Origin: Symsagittifera roscoffensis
Taxonomy: Eukaryota; Xenacoelomorpha; Acoela; Convolutidae
Assembly (NCBI RefSeq): GCF_963678635.1
Contig: NC_087070.1
Span: forward strand, 45,613,467-45,677,466
Length of the DNA stretch: 64,000 nucleotides
Reading direction: 5' to 3'
Both the position numbers and the translations under genes were made by a program. The notes under the pieces are model-generated. The model was not told the DNA's origin. It made no database searches and worked only from the letters and a program-made list of their open reading frames with translations. Shown piece after piece: positions 28,701 through 52,599 of the stretch; position 1 is the first letter of the stretch, and each line of letters opens with the position of its first letter.

Positions 28701-30990
28701 TTTTTTTGGGTTTTTGAAACGCGCTTTTTTGCTTGGATTTGCAATTTGGCCTCTGTGCTGAAAATTTTGCGGAAGAAGTGCTTTTTCGGGTAATGTTTTG
28801 GCTCACAGGACATATTCACTGAATCATTTGTTTACACTTGCGATCAGCTTATGTGTTATTAAGAACCTTCTTTTCTAACCTAACTCGCTAATAAAAGTGT
28901 TCACTTATTTGAAGTTTCACTGAAGCATTGGAAATTTCATAGCATCCATTCTCTGCTTCATTTTTGACTGAGTGGTTAATGGTACATATTAAGCTTTCGT
29001 GGCTTACTAGTTAGTGTGTGAAACTTAACACAGTTGACGCATTTTTAATTGATCAAATGAATCGAAAAAAGCTATTTGTTTCAAACCACAGTACAATAAT
29101 AAAATCTTGATTTCAAGAAATTTTCCCATCCAATTTTGGCCTTATGGAAATGTATACGATCGCGTTTTTTCTTTTTTTTCTTTTCTTTTTTTGGGACGCT
29201 TTGGAATTTTTAAAACTTTTTTAAGAGTAATGAACGTAGTGAAGACTCTTATACAGGTCTTGCTGATTTTTTTTTTCAGGAAAAAGTCCTAAAATATTGA
29301 TGCAGTTAGGTATAATGCACTTTTTGAGTTCAATTGAAATTAATCTGCAGAAAGTGACGCAAATAGCACTCTCCAAATACGAACTGGAAATGGAGCGAAA
29401 AATTTTTAGATTTCCAGCGGAATAAAAACTTCACCTATTGATCAATTTTCTCAAGTTGGGTTAATGTTATCAAAAAAGCGCCAATCATAAATCGTTCTAG
29501 AATTTCAAAGAGCTTATAGGGCATCTATTTTTTTCATTGAAATTCGAAAGTTGATTTTTTCAACAAAGTCAGTTTTTTTTATGTTTGCGTTCATTACTCG
29601 TTTCCAATCTTCGATCTTTCAAAAATTTAGTTTTTCTCAAAAACTACTCTACCGAATTCAAAAAAATGGTACTAATAGTGTGTCTGCATAATTCCCTAGT
29701 CCCTTCTTTTTACCTCACCCAACTTTCTTTGTACAGCCTTCAAAAAAGTGTGTTGGTGGAGTTTTTGAACCATATTTTTGGATGTTTTACATTTCTCGAA
29801 AACTGTCCTCCCAAAACTGAGATTTCGAGTTCAATGGATAGCCCATGTTGTGAGAAGCTCCCCTGCCTGATCAGATACGCCCAATTATTTCTACATTCAA
29901 AGTTATCGTCAAGTTTTCGATTTTTTGACTGTTTTTAAACTTTTTGACTTTTCTCGAAAATAAACCTTCCAAATGTAAAAGCTCCCGTTCGTAAGTGATT
30001 ACGTCCAAACTTTTCTACTCAGAAGTTGAGAAAAGTGAAGTAAAATCTGAAAACTGAATTAAAATCAGAATTAAAATCTGATCAAAAAAGTTATGTCTCT
30101 GGGAAAATTCCAAAATCATAAAAACTTCACTCCTTTTTTATAGAGCATTAACTAGGTTTTGGGTGAAGCCCATTTTTTAAATTTTTGAATTTACCTATTT
30201 CATCCCGCATTATTACAACAAAATCAAAATTTATCAAATAGGTACCTCCAGCTTTAGCTGGGCTCTAGTTCTTGACTAAATTTTTGCTTTATGGAAATTT
30301 TGTTTAAATTATGAAAATGTTGTATTATTTATACAAAATTTTCAGATTTTCCAGCAAAATGAAGATTTAATTTCTTTAGTCAGTGTTCTCAAATTGGGTT
30401 ATTTTTATCAAAAAGTGCCAAAGAATAATTCCAGAATTTTTAAGAGCTTAAATTGCTGCAGGGATTGAGTTAGTTTCTGAGACGAGTGAAGACATTCCAA
30501 ATGGCGACCATAGCAACCTCCCTTCGCTAGCTGCCAAGAGCGGACTTAAGTACGCTTATATGTCAGCTCCAGGAACCTACGAGAACCCGTCAAGAGACCA
30601 AACACAGTCTAATGCTGCAGCGACGACAACAAACGAGTCCTTAGACGATCTTATGTCTCAGCTGAAAATGTTGTAGCATGTGCGGGTATTGCGGTAGTTG
30701 TTACATATTTTATCCTGGGCCAATCGATTTGCATTACGGAGCGTTTTAGAGTTAACAAAATCTGGTTTCCGTTTGCTTCATTATGAGCGAGGCCACCGAA
30801 ATGAATTAGCTAAATGCAAATCTAGTAAATCTGTATGCTTAAATACATGTTGGGGTAGGTGCTGTAAGTCTTGAGATAATTAGTTTTATTGTACTATTTC
30901 GAGCATGTTATGCTGTATTTATCTTATTTGGTGCTGAAACAGGTGATGCGAATTAAGCTTCAATAGATGTTAATATTTTGGTCTAATAAA
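16776..30990 (+). CDS. UBA5: UBA5, E1 activating enzyme for UFM1 (10 coding exons)
   Basis: Coding exons: 16786-16904, 17024-17069, 21414-21503, 21681-21790, 22175-22261, 22709-22790, 23478-23582, 26862-26992, 27274-27497, 30462-30676; all junctions keep phase and give 402 residues (human protein 404). The enzyme adenylates UFM1 and passes it from its catalytic Cys to UFC1 (ufmylation; cytosol/ER). Seen: nucleotide loop GVGGVGS and [13 protein letters not shown]; catalytic Cys about residue 236 in [11 protein letters not shown]; zinc Cys pairs 211/214 (CFAC) and 289/294 (CDDCHC); UFM1/LC3-interacting NDWGIELVSE at 329-338, interrupted by the last intron; UFC1-binding tail [13 protein letters not shown]. 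The start at 16,786 gives [11 protein letters not shown], as expected for the family. The last intron uses an unusual donor (GTTGGT). A polyadenylation signal AATAAA lies at 30,985-30,990. All introns are GT-AG; sizes range from about 0.1 to 4.3 kb. Identity is very secure. Confidence 0.96.
17240..18650 (+). repeat. Diverged copy of the minisatellite-bearing repeat
   Basis: Repeated blocks carry a CTCA-AG-TTGCA core, then TCTCC, GCTCAA and a TTTCNGAGATATG-like end, e.g. around 17,456 and 17,594; a further block lies near 18,208-18,280. The tail at 18,380-18,650 (AAGAATCTCATT near 18,522; AGTTGAAATTA near 18,610) matches the DNA right of the 2-kb array at 63,570-63,920. This is the same dispersed element in an older, single-copy state. 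Confidence 0.6.
19087..19589 (-). mobile_element. Helentron-like non-autonomous element, family B copy 1 (diverged)
   Basis: Reading the - strand, the copy begins at TGTCTCGAC (variant of TGTTCCGAC) and ends CTATCCTTG next to host T, like the better copies at 38,017-38,640 and 39,779-40,299. Internal blocks such as the GTATATCACTCGACT region match those copies. A fragment resembling a family-B 3' end in the other orientation abuts at about 19,580-19,620. Confidence 0.55.
22957..23224 (+). mobile_element. Short insertion with 8-bp direct repeats in UBA5 intron 6
   Basis: A 268-bp GC-richer segment starting CAGGGGCGGATTTAGGGGG is flanked by ATTCTCAG on both sides (22,949-22,956 and 23,225-23,232). 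The left end looks like a hAT terminus and 8 bp is the hAT duplication length, but the right end does not show a matching inverted repeat. A diverged related stretch sits in intron 4 at about 21,905-22,040. Possibly an end-deleted hAT MITE. Confidence 0.4.
24956..26050 (+). repeat. TTTA-rich tandem repeat with 300-bp higher-order unit
   Basis: DNA made mostly of TTTA, TTTG and TTTC tetramers. A marker TATGGGTCTGTTTGTTTGG recurs at 25,201, 25,502 and 25,801, giving a period of 299-301 bases over about three copies. Near the right end a 67-bp block beginning GTTATTTGTACATTTCAG is itself duplicated (about 25,863 and 25,930). Purine-free runs make the + strand strongly T-rich. No gene is present. 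Confidence 0.85.
26650..26845 (+). mobile_element. tRNA-derived SINE-like copy (diverged)
   Basis: The head TGGCGCAGATGCTAG resembles a tRNA D-arm/A-box, followed by an anticodon-like region and TTTTTCGATTG at the B-box position. The body (CTTCTTTCATT..., then GCGAAGTG) matches other copies in the window. It lies immediately before UBA5 exon 8, so its tail may supply part of the intron's acceptor region. Confidence 0.45.
28060..28515 (-). mobile_element. Helentron-like family A relic in UBA5 intron 9
   Basis: On the - strand it ends with hairpin GGGCTTTGTCC-like sequence and GAGCACTCTTG next to host T, as in the intact family-A copies. Interior blocks (for example around 28,240-28,330 and 28,480-28,510) align loosely with them. 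Strongly diverged, so it is older than the copies at 32.6 and 34.2 kb. Confidence 0.5.
29225..29599 (+). mobile_element. MITE family C copy with 12-bp inverted ends
   Basis: The left end GAGTAATGAACG (29,225-29,236) and right end CGTTCATTACTC (29,588-29,599) are perfect reverse complements. The 375-bp body (AGACTCTTATA, TTCCAGCGGAATAAAAACTT, CAAGTTGGGTTA, TTCTAGAATTTCAAAGAGCTTA) recurs in other introns. No coding capacity. The parent transposon superfamily is not evident because no clear target duplication was found. Confidence 0.7.
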
Positions 30991-32084
30991 TGTATTAACA
31001 ATTAAATTGAGACAATTTAAATATTAAACCAAGAAGTTACGATTAAATCGTTTTTTAGGTACTAGTCTTCTGAAGTATTTTCTAGTTTGCGTCAAATTAA
31101 TTTGCTACACGCACCGAAGCTTCCGATAAAAATTGATTCTATTTAGAAAGTCTTGACAAAAATTTTGCCGTTAGAATCTAGTATGTTGAACTAATTTAGG
31201 CAACTTTTCATTTTATAATATCTAATAGTGGATCATGTTCTCTGCGTATATTGCATTATAATGTCACCAAAAGTTATTTTTATTGTCATTTAATCCCAAC
31301 AAAATTTTTTTTTGCCATGTCAAATAATTTTTTTCTTAGTTGGAATAAAATTTGTTATTTTTTCTTTATGTTATCCCACTAGAAAGTTTTGTTCTTTATT
31401 ATAATCCCAAAAAAAATCTATTTACACTTGCGGCTAGCGAGTGTTTTTGAATCGGAATATAGATTTTTTTCTGGTTAACAACTTAATTATCAAAATCACT
31501 TAAACCCTTTGATATCTTAATGTTTAATAAATTCAAATAAATTGGCTTCTTCGGCACATTTGGGCCAAAGGTAACGACTACACCTGGACAGCAAAAGTCC
31601 TCTGTTCCAACCCGGCTCGTACTTTTTTCAAACTAAAAATTATAATTGTCGGAAAAATGTCGGCTTATCGTTTGTCTGATTATTTTGCCGCATCATTAGT
31701 TGCCGCATCATGAAATTTTCTTGTGCTGTAAGCAATTTTTTCTTTAATTGTAAGTGTTTTTGATATACTCCTTTAATTTGTGAATTTACTAGCCCTGTCT
31801 TTCTACGTGTTTTTTTTTGCTTCAAAGCGTTATCTGGCCTGTAGTTGTTAGACTCGAGAGGGCGCGTCCGGCCTGCTCAAACCGAGTTTTAGAAACTTTG
31901 CCAGTTCGTTCGGCCGAAGCCACAAATCTCTGGGAGTGGCGTGCATAGAACAGTTAAAAAGGTGTAATGTAGTGTGTTGGGAATCTACAGTTGGGGCAGC
32001 TTGGAGGGACGTTGGTCGATTCTATTCAGATAGGTGTTCACAAAGAAGCAGTACTCGGACCTTAATTGGGAAGGGTGCTTTATT

Positions 32085-32298
32085 ATAGTCTGATTTTTTT
32101 TCAATTTCAAAAATTGATGTCCAAATTGCTTATTTTACTATAACTGTCGAATATGCTTAAGCTCTAGTTTTTCGTTCAGATCCTTTTATCACACCACGCA
32201 GAAAAAAACGACACTAATTTGAAAACACTTTTTGTGTAATTTTTTCAAGAATATGGCGGGGTCATTCTGTGCTACTTGCGCAGTAACGGCTATCCTTG
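32085..32298 (+). mobile_element. Helentron-like family B fragment (3' end)
   Basis: The segment ends with GTGCTACTTGCGCAG (hairpin region) and GGCTATCCTTG followed by host T, matching the end of the complete family-B copy at 38,017-38,640. The left half is missing or unrecognisable. Confidence 0.55.
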
Positions 32299-32593
32299 TT
32301 TTTATTGTTTTATTAGGTTAATTTAGGTTACTAGGTGCAATTATAAATAGATTGCATTCTTCCAAACTTGAACTCAAATTTCAGTTTTAGGCAATACATG
32401 CATTCTTCTGAACTTCAAATCATAAATCAAATCACACCAGATTTTGTATTTTGAGTTGATGTTCGGAAGAATGCAAAGTCTTGGTAGATTTTCCTTTCTG
32501 GGTTGTAGTTCAACTCAAATCTTGCTAGATTTTGCATCTTCTAAACTTTAACTCAGGAAACAAATTTTGTTGTTTCTTTTACAAAAAGCTAAT

Positions 32594-33124
32594 TGTTCCG
32601 ACTTTCGATACGAAAGTAACGGAATATTTGTGCTCGGGGTGGGTTTTTTTTGTTTCTTCATATAAATTTCGACTTTTTAACTAGCCATTTTTGACGGAAT
32701 TTTTTAAATCATTCAAAAGGTATTGTTGTCCTGAGCTTAAATTTGAATAGATACTTCACCTGTGATCATTTTTCGTAAAGTTATGAGGGTTAAAAGATTG
32801 TCATTTTGGCCAATTTGGGACAATTAACGCGCGATATAATTCGCGCTATTAACGCGTAAGCGGAGATTTAATCCGTCTTATAAATCGTTCCAAATTGGTT
32901 GAACGAAGCTTATTTGCCATAATTGATTTGTTGCAAGGAAAGAAATCTATCTTTTTGTACCTTATATGGCGTGTGGGGGGATGATTTTCATAACAAATTT
33001 CAAATTTCAGAAAAAAATGTCATTTTTTTATTTCATTTAATTTTTTAATTTTATTACTGCTGCTCCATAAACCTTAAAAGGCAGTCGGAACATTCAGGGC
33101 TTCGCCCTGATACGAGCAGTCTTG
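32594..33124 (+). mobile_element. Helentron-like non-autonomous element, family A copy 1
   Basis: 531 bp. The 5' end TGTTCCGAC (32,594-32,602) has its exact reverse complement GTCGGAACA at 33,084-33,092, that is, not at the 3' end but just before a perfect hairpin TCAGGGC-TTC-GCCCTGA (33,094-33,110). The element ends CTTG at 33,124 and sits between host T's. This asymmetric inverted repeat, 3' hairpin and T/T target are the marks of Helentrons (Helitron2 group, including DINE-1-like elements). No ORF, so it would depend on a partner's Rep-helicase protein. Confidence 0.72.
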
Positions 33125-34175
33125 TTCAGATTTGGATTTAAAGTATTTTAAAACTTTGCAAGATGTGCATTCTTCTGATCTGATACTCGGAATGTAAATC
33201 TTGTAGAAAGCTACTTTCTGAGCGCTCCTACTCGGAATGCAAACTCAGCTCTCAATAATTTACAGTTGAAGTTATGGAAATCCAAAAGTTTTCCGCATGA
33301 GTTGGCTTTCTTCTGCGTTCATGTTAAACTCGACTGGGACCTATTTTGTATTCAATGTGAAAATTTTCCGTATAAAAAATTACCGGACTATCGTTTGTCT
33401 GATAGTTTTGTATTCTTAGTTGCCACATCAAGGAAGTTTCTTGTACTTTCTATTTTAATCGAAATAAACTGTGTTATGATTGTAATATAATCGATAGAAA
33501 ATGATTTTTTTAAAATTTTTTTGTTATTCAATCTAATTTTTTCGTCTTGAACGTATATTGTCAGAATATTGATTATTAAAGACGTAATTTTTGGTTATAA
33601 GATAAAATCGTCATATACTTGATTTGATTACTAACGAACAAATTTTGGAGTGAGTAAAAGGAAGGCAAATTGCGCTCTCCAATTACGAATGTGCAACTGG
33701 CGCAAAAAAAAAGTTATTGAATTTACTTGAAAGAGTTTCTGTTTCTATATTTCCTTGTAGAAAAATAATTACATTTTGATTCAGTTTTTGTCAAATTGGG
33801 TTATTAATCTCAAACTCAAAAAGCTTTAAGGTGATATATGTTCTTCGAAACTCGTATATGTTCTTCGAGACTCGTATTGACACTTTTCTTTCGAATTGTA
33901 CGTTGGCTATGTTTAACTTTTTGTCAATTGTCTGTTGGCTGTTCTTGAAGTTCAAACCAGTTGGAATAGGATTTAATATGAATTTGTTTATTTGTGTGAA
34001 AGAGATAGTCGTGAATGCCTGTTGCTTGTAAATACAACACTGCTCTTATCAGGGCAAAGCTGATTCGAGGCCCATTAGTTGGTCTCGAATCGTTTTTCGT
34101 ATATGACATGTTAACACACTACAAACTTTAAGCTGATAATATCAGTGTTTAAATTTGAGTTGTTTATAGAACTAA

Positions 34176-34697
34176 CAAGAATGCTCGTATCAGGGCAAAG
34201 CCCTGAATGTTCCGACTGCCTTTTATGGTCTATGAAGCAGTAATAACTTGAAAAAACTTAATGTAAAAAAATAAGTAAATTGAATTTTTCTTTTAATTTG
34301 AGATTTTTTGTGAAAATTATCCCCCCACTTGCCATATAAAGTACAAAATGATAAATTTCGCTTCTAGTAACGAATCAATTATGGCAAATAAGCTTCCTTC
34401 AACCAATTTGGAACGATTTCTAAGACGGATTAAATCTCCGCTTACTCTTTATTAGCGCGAAATATATCGCGCGTTAATTGTCCCAAATTGCCAATCTTTA
34501 AACCCCCATAACTTTATGAAAAATGATCACAGGTGAAATATCTTTTCAAATTTGAGCTCAGGACAACAATACCTTTTGAATGATATAAAAAAATTCCGTC
34601 AAAAATGGCTAGTTAAAAAGTCGAAATTTGTCTGAAGAAAAAAAAACCCCACCCCAAGCACAAATATTCCGTTACTTTCGTATCGAAAGTCGGAACA
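34176..34697 (-). mobile_element. Helentron-like non-autonomous element, family A copy 2
   Basis: 522 bp in the opposite orientation to the copy at 32.6 kb. On the - strand it starts TGTTCCGAC (34,689-34,697), and ends with the hairpin built from CAGGGC and GCCCTG and then TTCTTG at 34,176. Flanking bases are T on both sides when read on the - strand. The two copies align over their full length with many differences, and together form a 0.5-kb inverted repeat with a 1-kb spacer. Confidence 0.72.
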
Positions 34698-34836
34698 ATA
34701 AGAGCAATTACCTTGCCTCAATTCAATTTGAAACGTTATAAGTGCGGATATTTTGCCACGCATAAATATTTCGCATAATGAAAAAAATATCCAAGTATTT
34801 TTTAAATATCAAAGCCGTACTTTAGGCAAGTGCACG

Positions 34837-36007
34837 CAGGGGTGTTCAGTTATCGATATAGATTATATTGCAGTTTCAAAATAGATTATCGATATTTTTG
34901 AGCTGACAAAATAAATAATCTAAATAATCTTTGGAATATTTCGAACAAAAAAAGATTATTGTTGAAAATTTTATTTTTCAAACCAAATCGGATACAACTT
35001 TAATATCCCAGAGTTGCTTGTTTACAAAAAGGAACAATTGCGCTTCAAGGTTGACAGGCTCGAGTTTTTTACGGTAGTCGTCAAAAATCATTTTTGCTCG
35101 ACTAAACAACCTTTCGCAAACGTTCGACGTTGCGGGTATCCATTCGAAATGTATCATCTTTTTTGCTTTTTTTGATGCAATAATTTCGTCAATAATTTTG
35201 ATGCAATAATTTTTGATGCAATATTTTTTTTCACTGCCAAATTGAATCGATGGGAAGCACACCCAATAAAAGGTCGGTCTAAAATTTGGGCGAGTTTTTT
35301 TGTTGACACTTGCATTGTCACCAACAATGAAAACGACATTTTCAATGTCTCCGCCATAGATTTTCAACGTTTCTTCAATAAGGTCGGCATGACTCCTGCT
35401 CCCCAAGATCAAGCCAACCATAAATGTTACGAGCTTTTTCTGGAATTGTTAAGATACTCAAGCTGGTACTTTGCATATCTGACTTGTAATTAGGGTGTTT
35501 GGCAGCAACGTGCGAAAACAGGTTTTGGTACCCTGCTTTTGGTGCTTTTTTCCTGGTAACACTGCATCCACCAATTGTGCATTTGTAAATATCGTCTCCC
35601 ACATGTTTGAAATACCGATCGCAAACTTCCTTAGTTGTAAAAGGCATGGCTGTAAAAGTGAACTGGCAACACTTGATGCACTCGTTAGTTATGCAAACAA
35701 TCTGATGGGAAGCTGTAAAAGGCAAGTTGTAAAAGGCATGGCTGTAAAAGTGAACTGGCAGCACTTGATGCACTCGTTAGTTATGCAAACAATCTGAAAC
35801 GACGTTATTTTGGTTGAATGTGTCACTCCTTTCCGTAAATAGGCCCACATTCATTGGCTACGAATCCCAAGACAATAATCGAGGCAACAAGTCACAATTA
35901 TTGTTAGTCAACAATAGATTATTGTAATGTTTAGCTCCAAAAAATAGATTATCGATCTATATTTATTGACAATAATCTTGTATACAATAATCTTTTGAAC
36001 ACCCCTG
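34837..36007 (-). mobile_element. hAT DNA transposon, internally deleted, 1,171 bp
   Basis: Ends are inverted: CAGGGGTGTTCA at 34,837-34,848 and TGAACACCCCTG at 35,996-36,007. Near both ends are several AGATTAT/ATAATCT motifs in both orientations, as expected for subterminal transposase-binding repeats. The interior codes on the - strand for pieces of a BED-finger hAT transposase (separate entry). A 100-bp stretch containing GGCATGGCTGTAAAAGTGAA is tandemly duplicated at about 35,640-35,795. At under half the size of an autonomous hAT element it is presumably non-autonomous. Confidence 0.88.
34978..35773 (-). pseudogene. hAT transposase remnant (BED finger and dimerisation domain)
   Basis: Read on the - strand. 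The first part (35,375-35,773) has a BED-type zinc finger: CTIGGC, then about 18 residues later HVAAKHPNY, followed by KARNIYGWLD, the usual start of the catalytic region in this hAT group. The next frames (35,154-35,357 and 34,978-35,421) carry VIVGDNASVNKK / PFIGCASHRFNLAV-type catalytic-core pieces, then WIPATSNVCERLFSRAK and the C-terminal hAT dimerisation domain ending at 34,978. These lie in different frames and most of the RNase-H-like core between them is absent, so no working transposase is encoded. Family assignment is firm from the finger, GDN and ATSNVCERLFS motifs. Confidence 0.82.
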
Positions 36008-36740
36008 AGTGCACGCATACTCGCTTGGTAATCACATGATTTCCGGATCGAAGTCCATATCCAGTCAACTATTCTAAAATTGGTCTGAACAAAGAAAAAC
36101 CACCGCGGGCATATATATTCCTCACTTTCTGCGAAAGTCGGAACAATAAGAACAAGTTGCGAGTGTGTCCTACGATAAAAAAATATATACGTTTTCCATG
36201 TAAATATCATCTTCAGAAGCAATTTTTTTCGTTTCTGCTAGACAAATATCTTCATTTTTAAAATAGTTTTTGGTCTTATATTGGCCACCATTGTTTTCGA
36301 TGTTGTTTAGTTTATTCAAACAATCTAAGCGTCTCAAACGCTCGATTGCTTAATATTAGGCTGCTAAAAATGTTTTTTTTATTGTTGCTGTGCTAATGAT
36401 ACACACTGTTCGTGATATAGAGTACGGACGTCCGTAGTGAAAACTGAGGTTCGGTTCCGATCAATGAGAATTTTGGGCATTTCAAATTAACTAGATCATT
36501 TGAAACTAGAAGATCTTTTCCTGTGTGCACGGAAGCTGAAACCGTTAGGGTCGCTTAAAAAGTTATTGGTTCTTAATATTTATAAACCAGCATTTGAAGG
36601 AAATAAATTTTTGTCATTTTTACATCGGCACAGCTGTGACTTGGAATATTTTTCAGCTTTTAAAAAATGCTGTACTGTGACTGCAAAGTGCCGACATCAA
36701 AATTCTTCCTACAAGTTTCAATTTTCTCTTAAAGTTTCAG

Positions 36741-50060
<13,320 letters not shown>

Positions 50061-51154
50061 CGTGTTCTCCAGCAGACACATTTTGAGCCTGTTTGCATTC
50101 GAAGTACCCGTTATGTTCCATGTCTTTTCATTATGTTTGAACAATTATTAACTCCAATTTTGTATAATTATGCTTTTAACGTTTTTAAATATTAATGAAC
50201 GAAGTGATTTATCTTTTATTTAAGCTGGGTAATTTCTTTAAAAAAAATTTTCTGGAGTTTTGAAATTTGATCAGACTAAAATTTGACGTTAAGCCGCTTG
50301 ACGGTTGATTATTAATAGTCGATGAAACTATTTTGTATAGGTCTTGACAATTTAGGATTTTTTTTGTTTCGGGGAAAGTCTTGAAATTTGTGCATGCTCA
50401 AATTTCACTTTTCGAGATTTGACTTTTGATTTTTTTAAGTTCAGCTCATTTCCTTAATTAAAATGAAGCCAAACTCGACTATCGAACACTGAAAAAATCA
50501 GGAAAAGTTTTCTCAAATTGAGTTAAATTGTTCTAAAAGTTAGGGGCATTAGGGGCTAAAGTAGAGTTTTTTTATTGAAGTAAATCTATGTTTTCCGTTT
50601 ACTTGCCTTCATGACTCGTTTCCAACTGTCTGTTGGTAATGTTTAGCTTTCCAATCGGAATAAAAAAAATTGCAATTTCTAACTGCAATTGAGTTAGTTC
50701 TATTACACTTGCGAAGCTTGTGTATTAGTACAAACCTTCTTTTTTTTCCAACCTAAGTCGCAAATATTGGTTCCACTTTTGGGGAACCTTTACAGCTTTT
50801 TTGATAGCATGTGGTTTGACATTCGAGTTGTAATAAATTAACACAGTTTCTGCATTTTTAATTCATCAAATGAACTGAAAAAAAATTTGTTTCAAACAAC
50901 GTCACAATAATACGAACTCTATTTCAGATATTTTCTAAGTCAATATGTCTCGTAGTTTTTTGAAATGCATAATTTATACGTAATGTGGCTTTGTGCTTAG
51001 CGATTTGTTACATGCAAAGTTAGTGTGGATGCCTTTTTTTGTTAAATTCCAAATTATTAATTGCAAAACTGAGTCTATTTGTATTTGGTGCTGAATCGCA
51101 TTGGCAATTTGTTAGCATATGTAGCTTCTTTATTCGTAACTAGTGTTTGTCGGT

Positions 51155-51357
51155 TGTTAAGCTTGAGCAGCTGAGGGGATAGTGCGTGAGACTCAAAATC
51201 TCTTGATTTCAGTAGGTCGCAGATTCGAATCCTACACATAGCCGAGTTTTTACTAATTTGAGGCTTATTTCTACTTTTTCTTTTTTAACTTGATAGAGCT
51301 GCCTTTTGGTCGTTTTCTCGCAAGTGTTTGCGAAACTCAGCTTCGCCTCTGTGTCAA
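51155..51357 (+). mobile_element. tRNA-derived SINE-like element, best-preserved copy
   Basis: The head resembles a tRNA gene: an A-box-like TGAGGGGATAGTGCG near 51,171-51,185, an anticodon-arm-like region, then the B-box GATTCGAATCC at 51,222-51,232. The body is a T-rich stretch followed by GTCGTTTTCTCGCAAG and GCGAAACTCAGCTTCGCCTCTGTG, which recurs at about 42,240, 44,265 and 45,235 and in diverged form elsewhere. RNA polymerase III boxes plus a shared unrelated body define a tRNA-SINE. Confidence 0.6.
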
Positions 51358-52599
51358 TAGGTGTTTTTAATTTATGTGAAAAATGTTTCAATCATAAATT
51401 GTTCTTGAATTTCAAAGAACAGTGAATGAATTTTGTCTTGACACTTTCAAATGTCTATTGGATATGTATACCCTTGGAATAAGCAATGCTGTTGCAACCG
51501 ATAACTAGAAGTTTTTCCCGCAAAGAATTTTTTCACTGAGTTTGTTCGTGAAAGCATGACACGTTTGCACGTGTTTAACAATAAATTGAAACCGAGGGTA
51601 CCATGTGTCGCATTGGTTACACCCGGCCGATGTCTTCAAAGGCTATCAATTTTTGAGTCAATAGGCAGAAATGTTTGTGAGTTTTCCGCTAAAGGTCCGT
51701 TCTTTCCTTGCCTTAATACGAGCTCGAATTTTACAACCAAAATTTTGATTTTTTTTCGAGTATTTCATCAGAAAATAAACTTACCTTCTACCACTGAAAA
51801 TCCGCTTTGTATTTCCCTTACTTGCGCTTTTTCCCGATCACTTCAATCATCGCCGCAATAATACCAAACTCAAGTTTTTAAATTGATATTCGTGATTTTC
51901 TTGATTTTGAGACTTTCCAAAAGAAATAGTAAACAATAATTTACTCACATTCACCGTTGTAAAACTTTGAATGGTTTAACGATAGCTTATGTAATCTTTT
52001 TATAAGAAAAAACTAGCAGAGCGAAGAAACTCCAAACATTTATACTAAAAACAAACTATACCCTTTGTAATTCAAATACGCCATGCCGAACATTCAAATT
52101 CAACTATATGAAAATCAAATTCCACAAATTGTTTAAAATGAAAAAACGGAAGTTCAATTTCAACACAAGAATTTCAATTACAACAAAGACAAATTTTGAC
52201 TATAACTTAACTGTAGCAAAGCTATAAACAGAACAAATATTTTTGTTAAAATCCAGTAAATTCTGTATCCTCTTTATTTGAGCAATCTATCTGTTTTTTA
52301 ATCGAATCACATGTTTTTCGTAGTCATGAGGCGCAATGGTTAAGAAATACCACCAAGCACAACGTTTAAAAAGGCCTAGATCAGAAGAACCATCGAATTT
52401 TCTAAAGTCTGGAATATTCTAGAATATGACGTCTCTCTTCAGTATTATAGAATCTTTTTGAAAACAGTCTGGAACTCGATTCAACTGCAAGGCTACTCGA
52501 TGCAAGGTTACTCGATTCAACACAAACGGTGAACTCGATTCAACTGCAAGGCTAGACAATACCTGTCCACTTTTTGTCCAAAAATTCGCGTTTACGGAC

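Larger units (their letters stand above)
27498..30461 (+). other. UBA5 intron 9 (3.0 kb)
   Basis: Contents: diverged MITE family C at about 27,720-28,020; a family-A Helentron-like relic at about 28,060-28,515 on the - strand; a well-bounded MITE family C copy at 29,225-29,599; a further partial family-C-like piece at about 30,330-30,450 just before the final exon. The rest is AT-rich DNA in which I see nothing. Confidence 0.55.
34829..36015. repeat. 8-bp target duplications of the hAT relic
   Basis: AGTGCACG at 34,829-34,836 and again at 36,008-36,015, directly outside the inverted ends of the hAT element. The two copies are identical. Eight bases is the standard hAT duplication length. Confidence 0.88.
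34705..36145 (-). mobile_element. Diverged Helentron-like family A copy interrupted by a hAT element
   Basis: The outer parts (about 34,705-34,836 and 36,016-36,145) align with the family A interior and 5' end: on the - strand it begins TGTTCCGACTTTCGC at 36,145. The hAT relic at 34,837-36,007 splits it, which gives the order of events: rolling-circle insertion first, hAT later. Confidence 0.5.
30677..36740. other. Spacer between UBA5 and PRPF4B (6 kb)
   Basis: After the UBA5 3' UTR the spacer holds: a tRNA-like SINE fragment at about 31,545-31,630; a GC-richer unexplained stretch at about 31,840-32,050; a family-B Helentron-like fragment ending at 32,298; family A copies at 32,594-33,124 and 34,176-34,697 in opposite orientation; a MITE-C-like piece near 33,590-33,850; a hAT relic at 34,837-36,007 inside another family A copy; and a tRNA-like fragment at about 36,395-36,470 with a B-box-like GGTTCGGTTCC. 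No host gene seen. Confidence 0.6.

Noticed and set aside
51155-51240. A functional tRNA gene
   Set aside because: The head has A- and B-box-like motifs but the stems do not pair well, and it is followed by the SINE body, so it is a tRNA-derived repeat.
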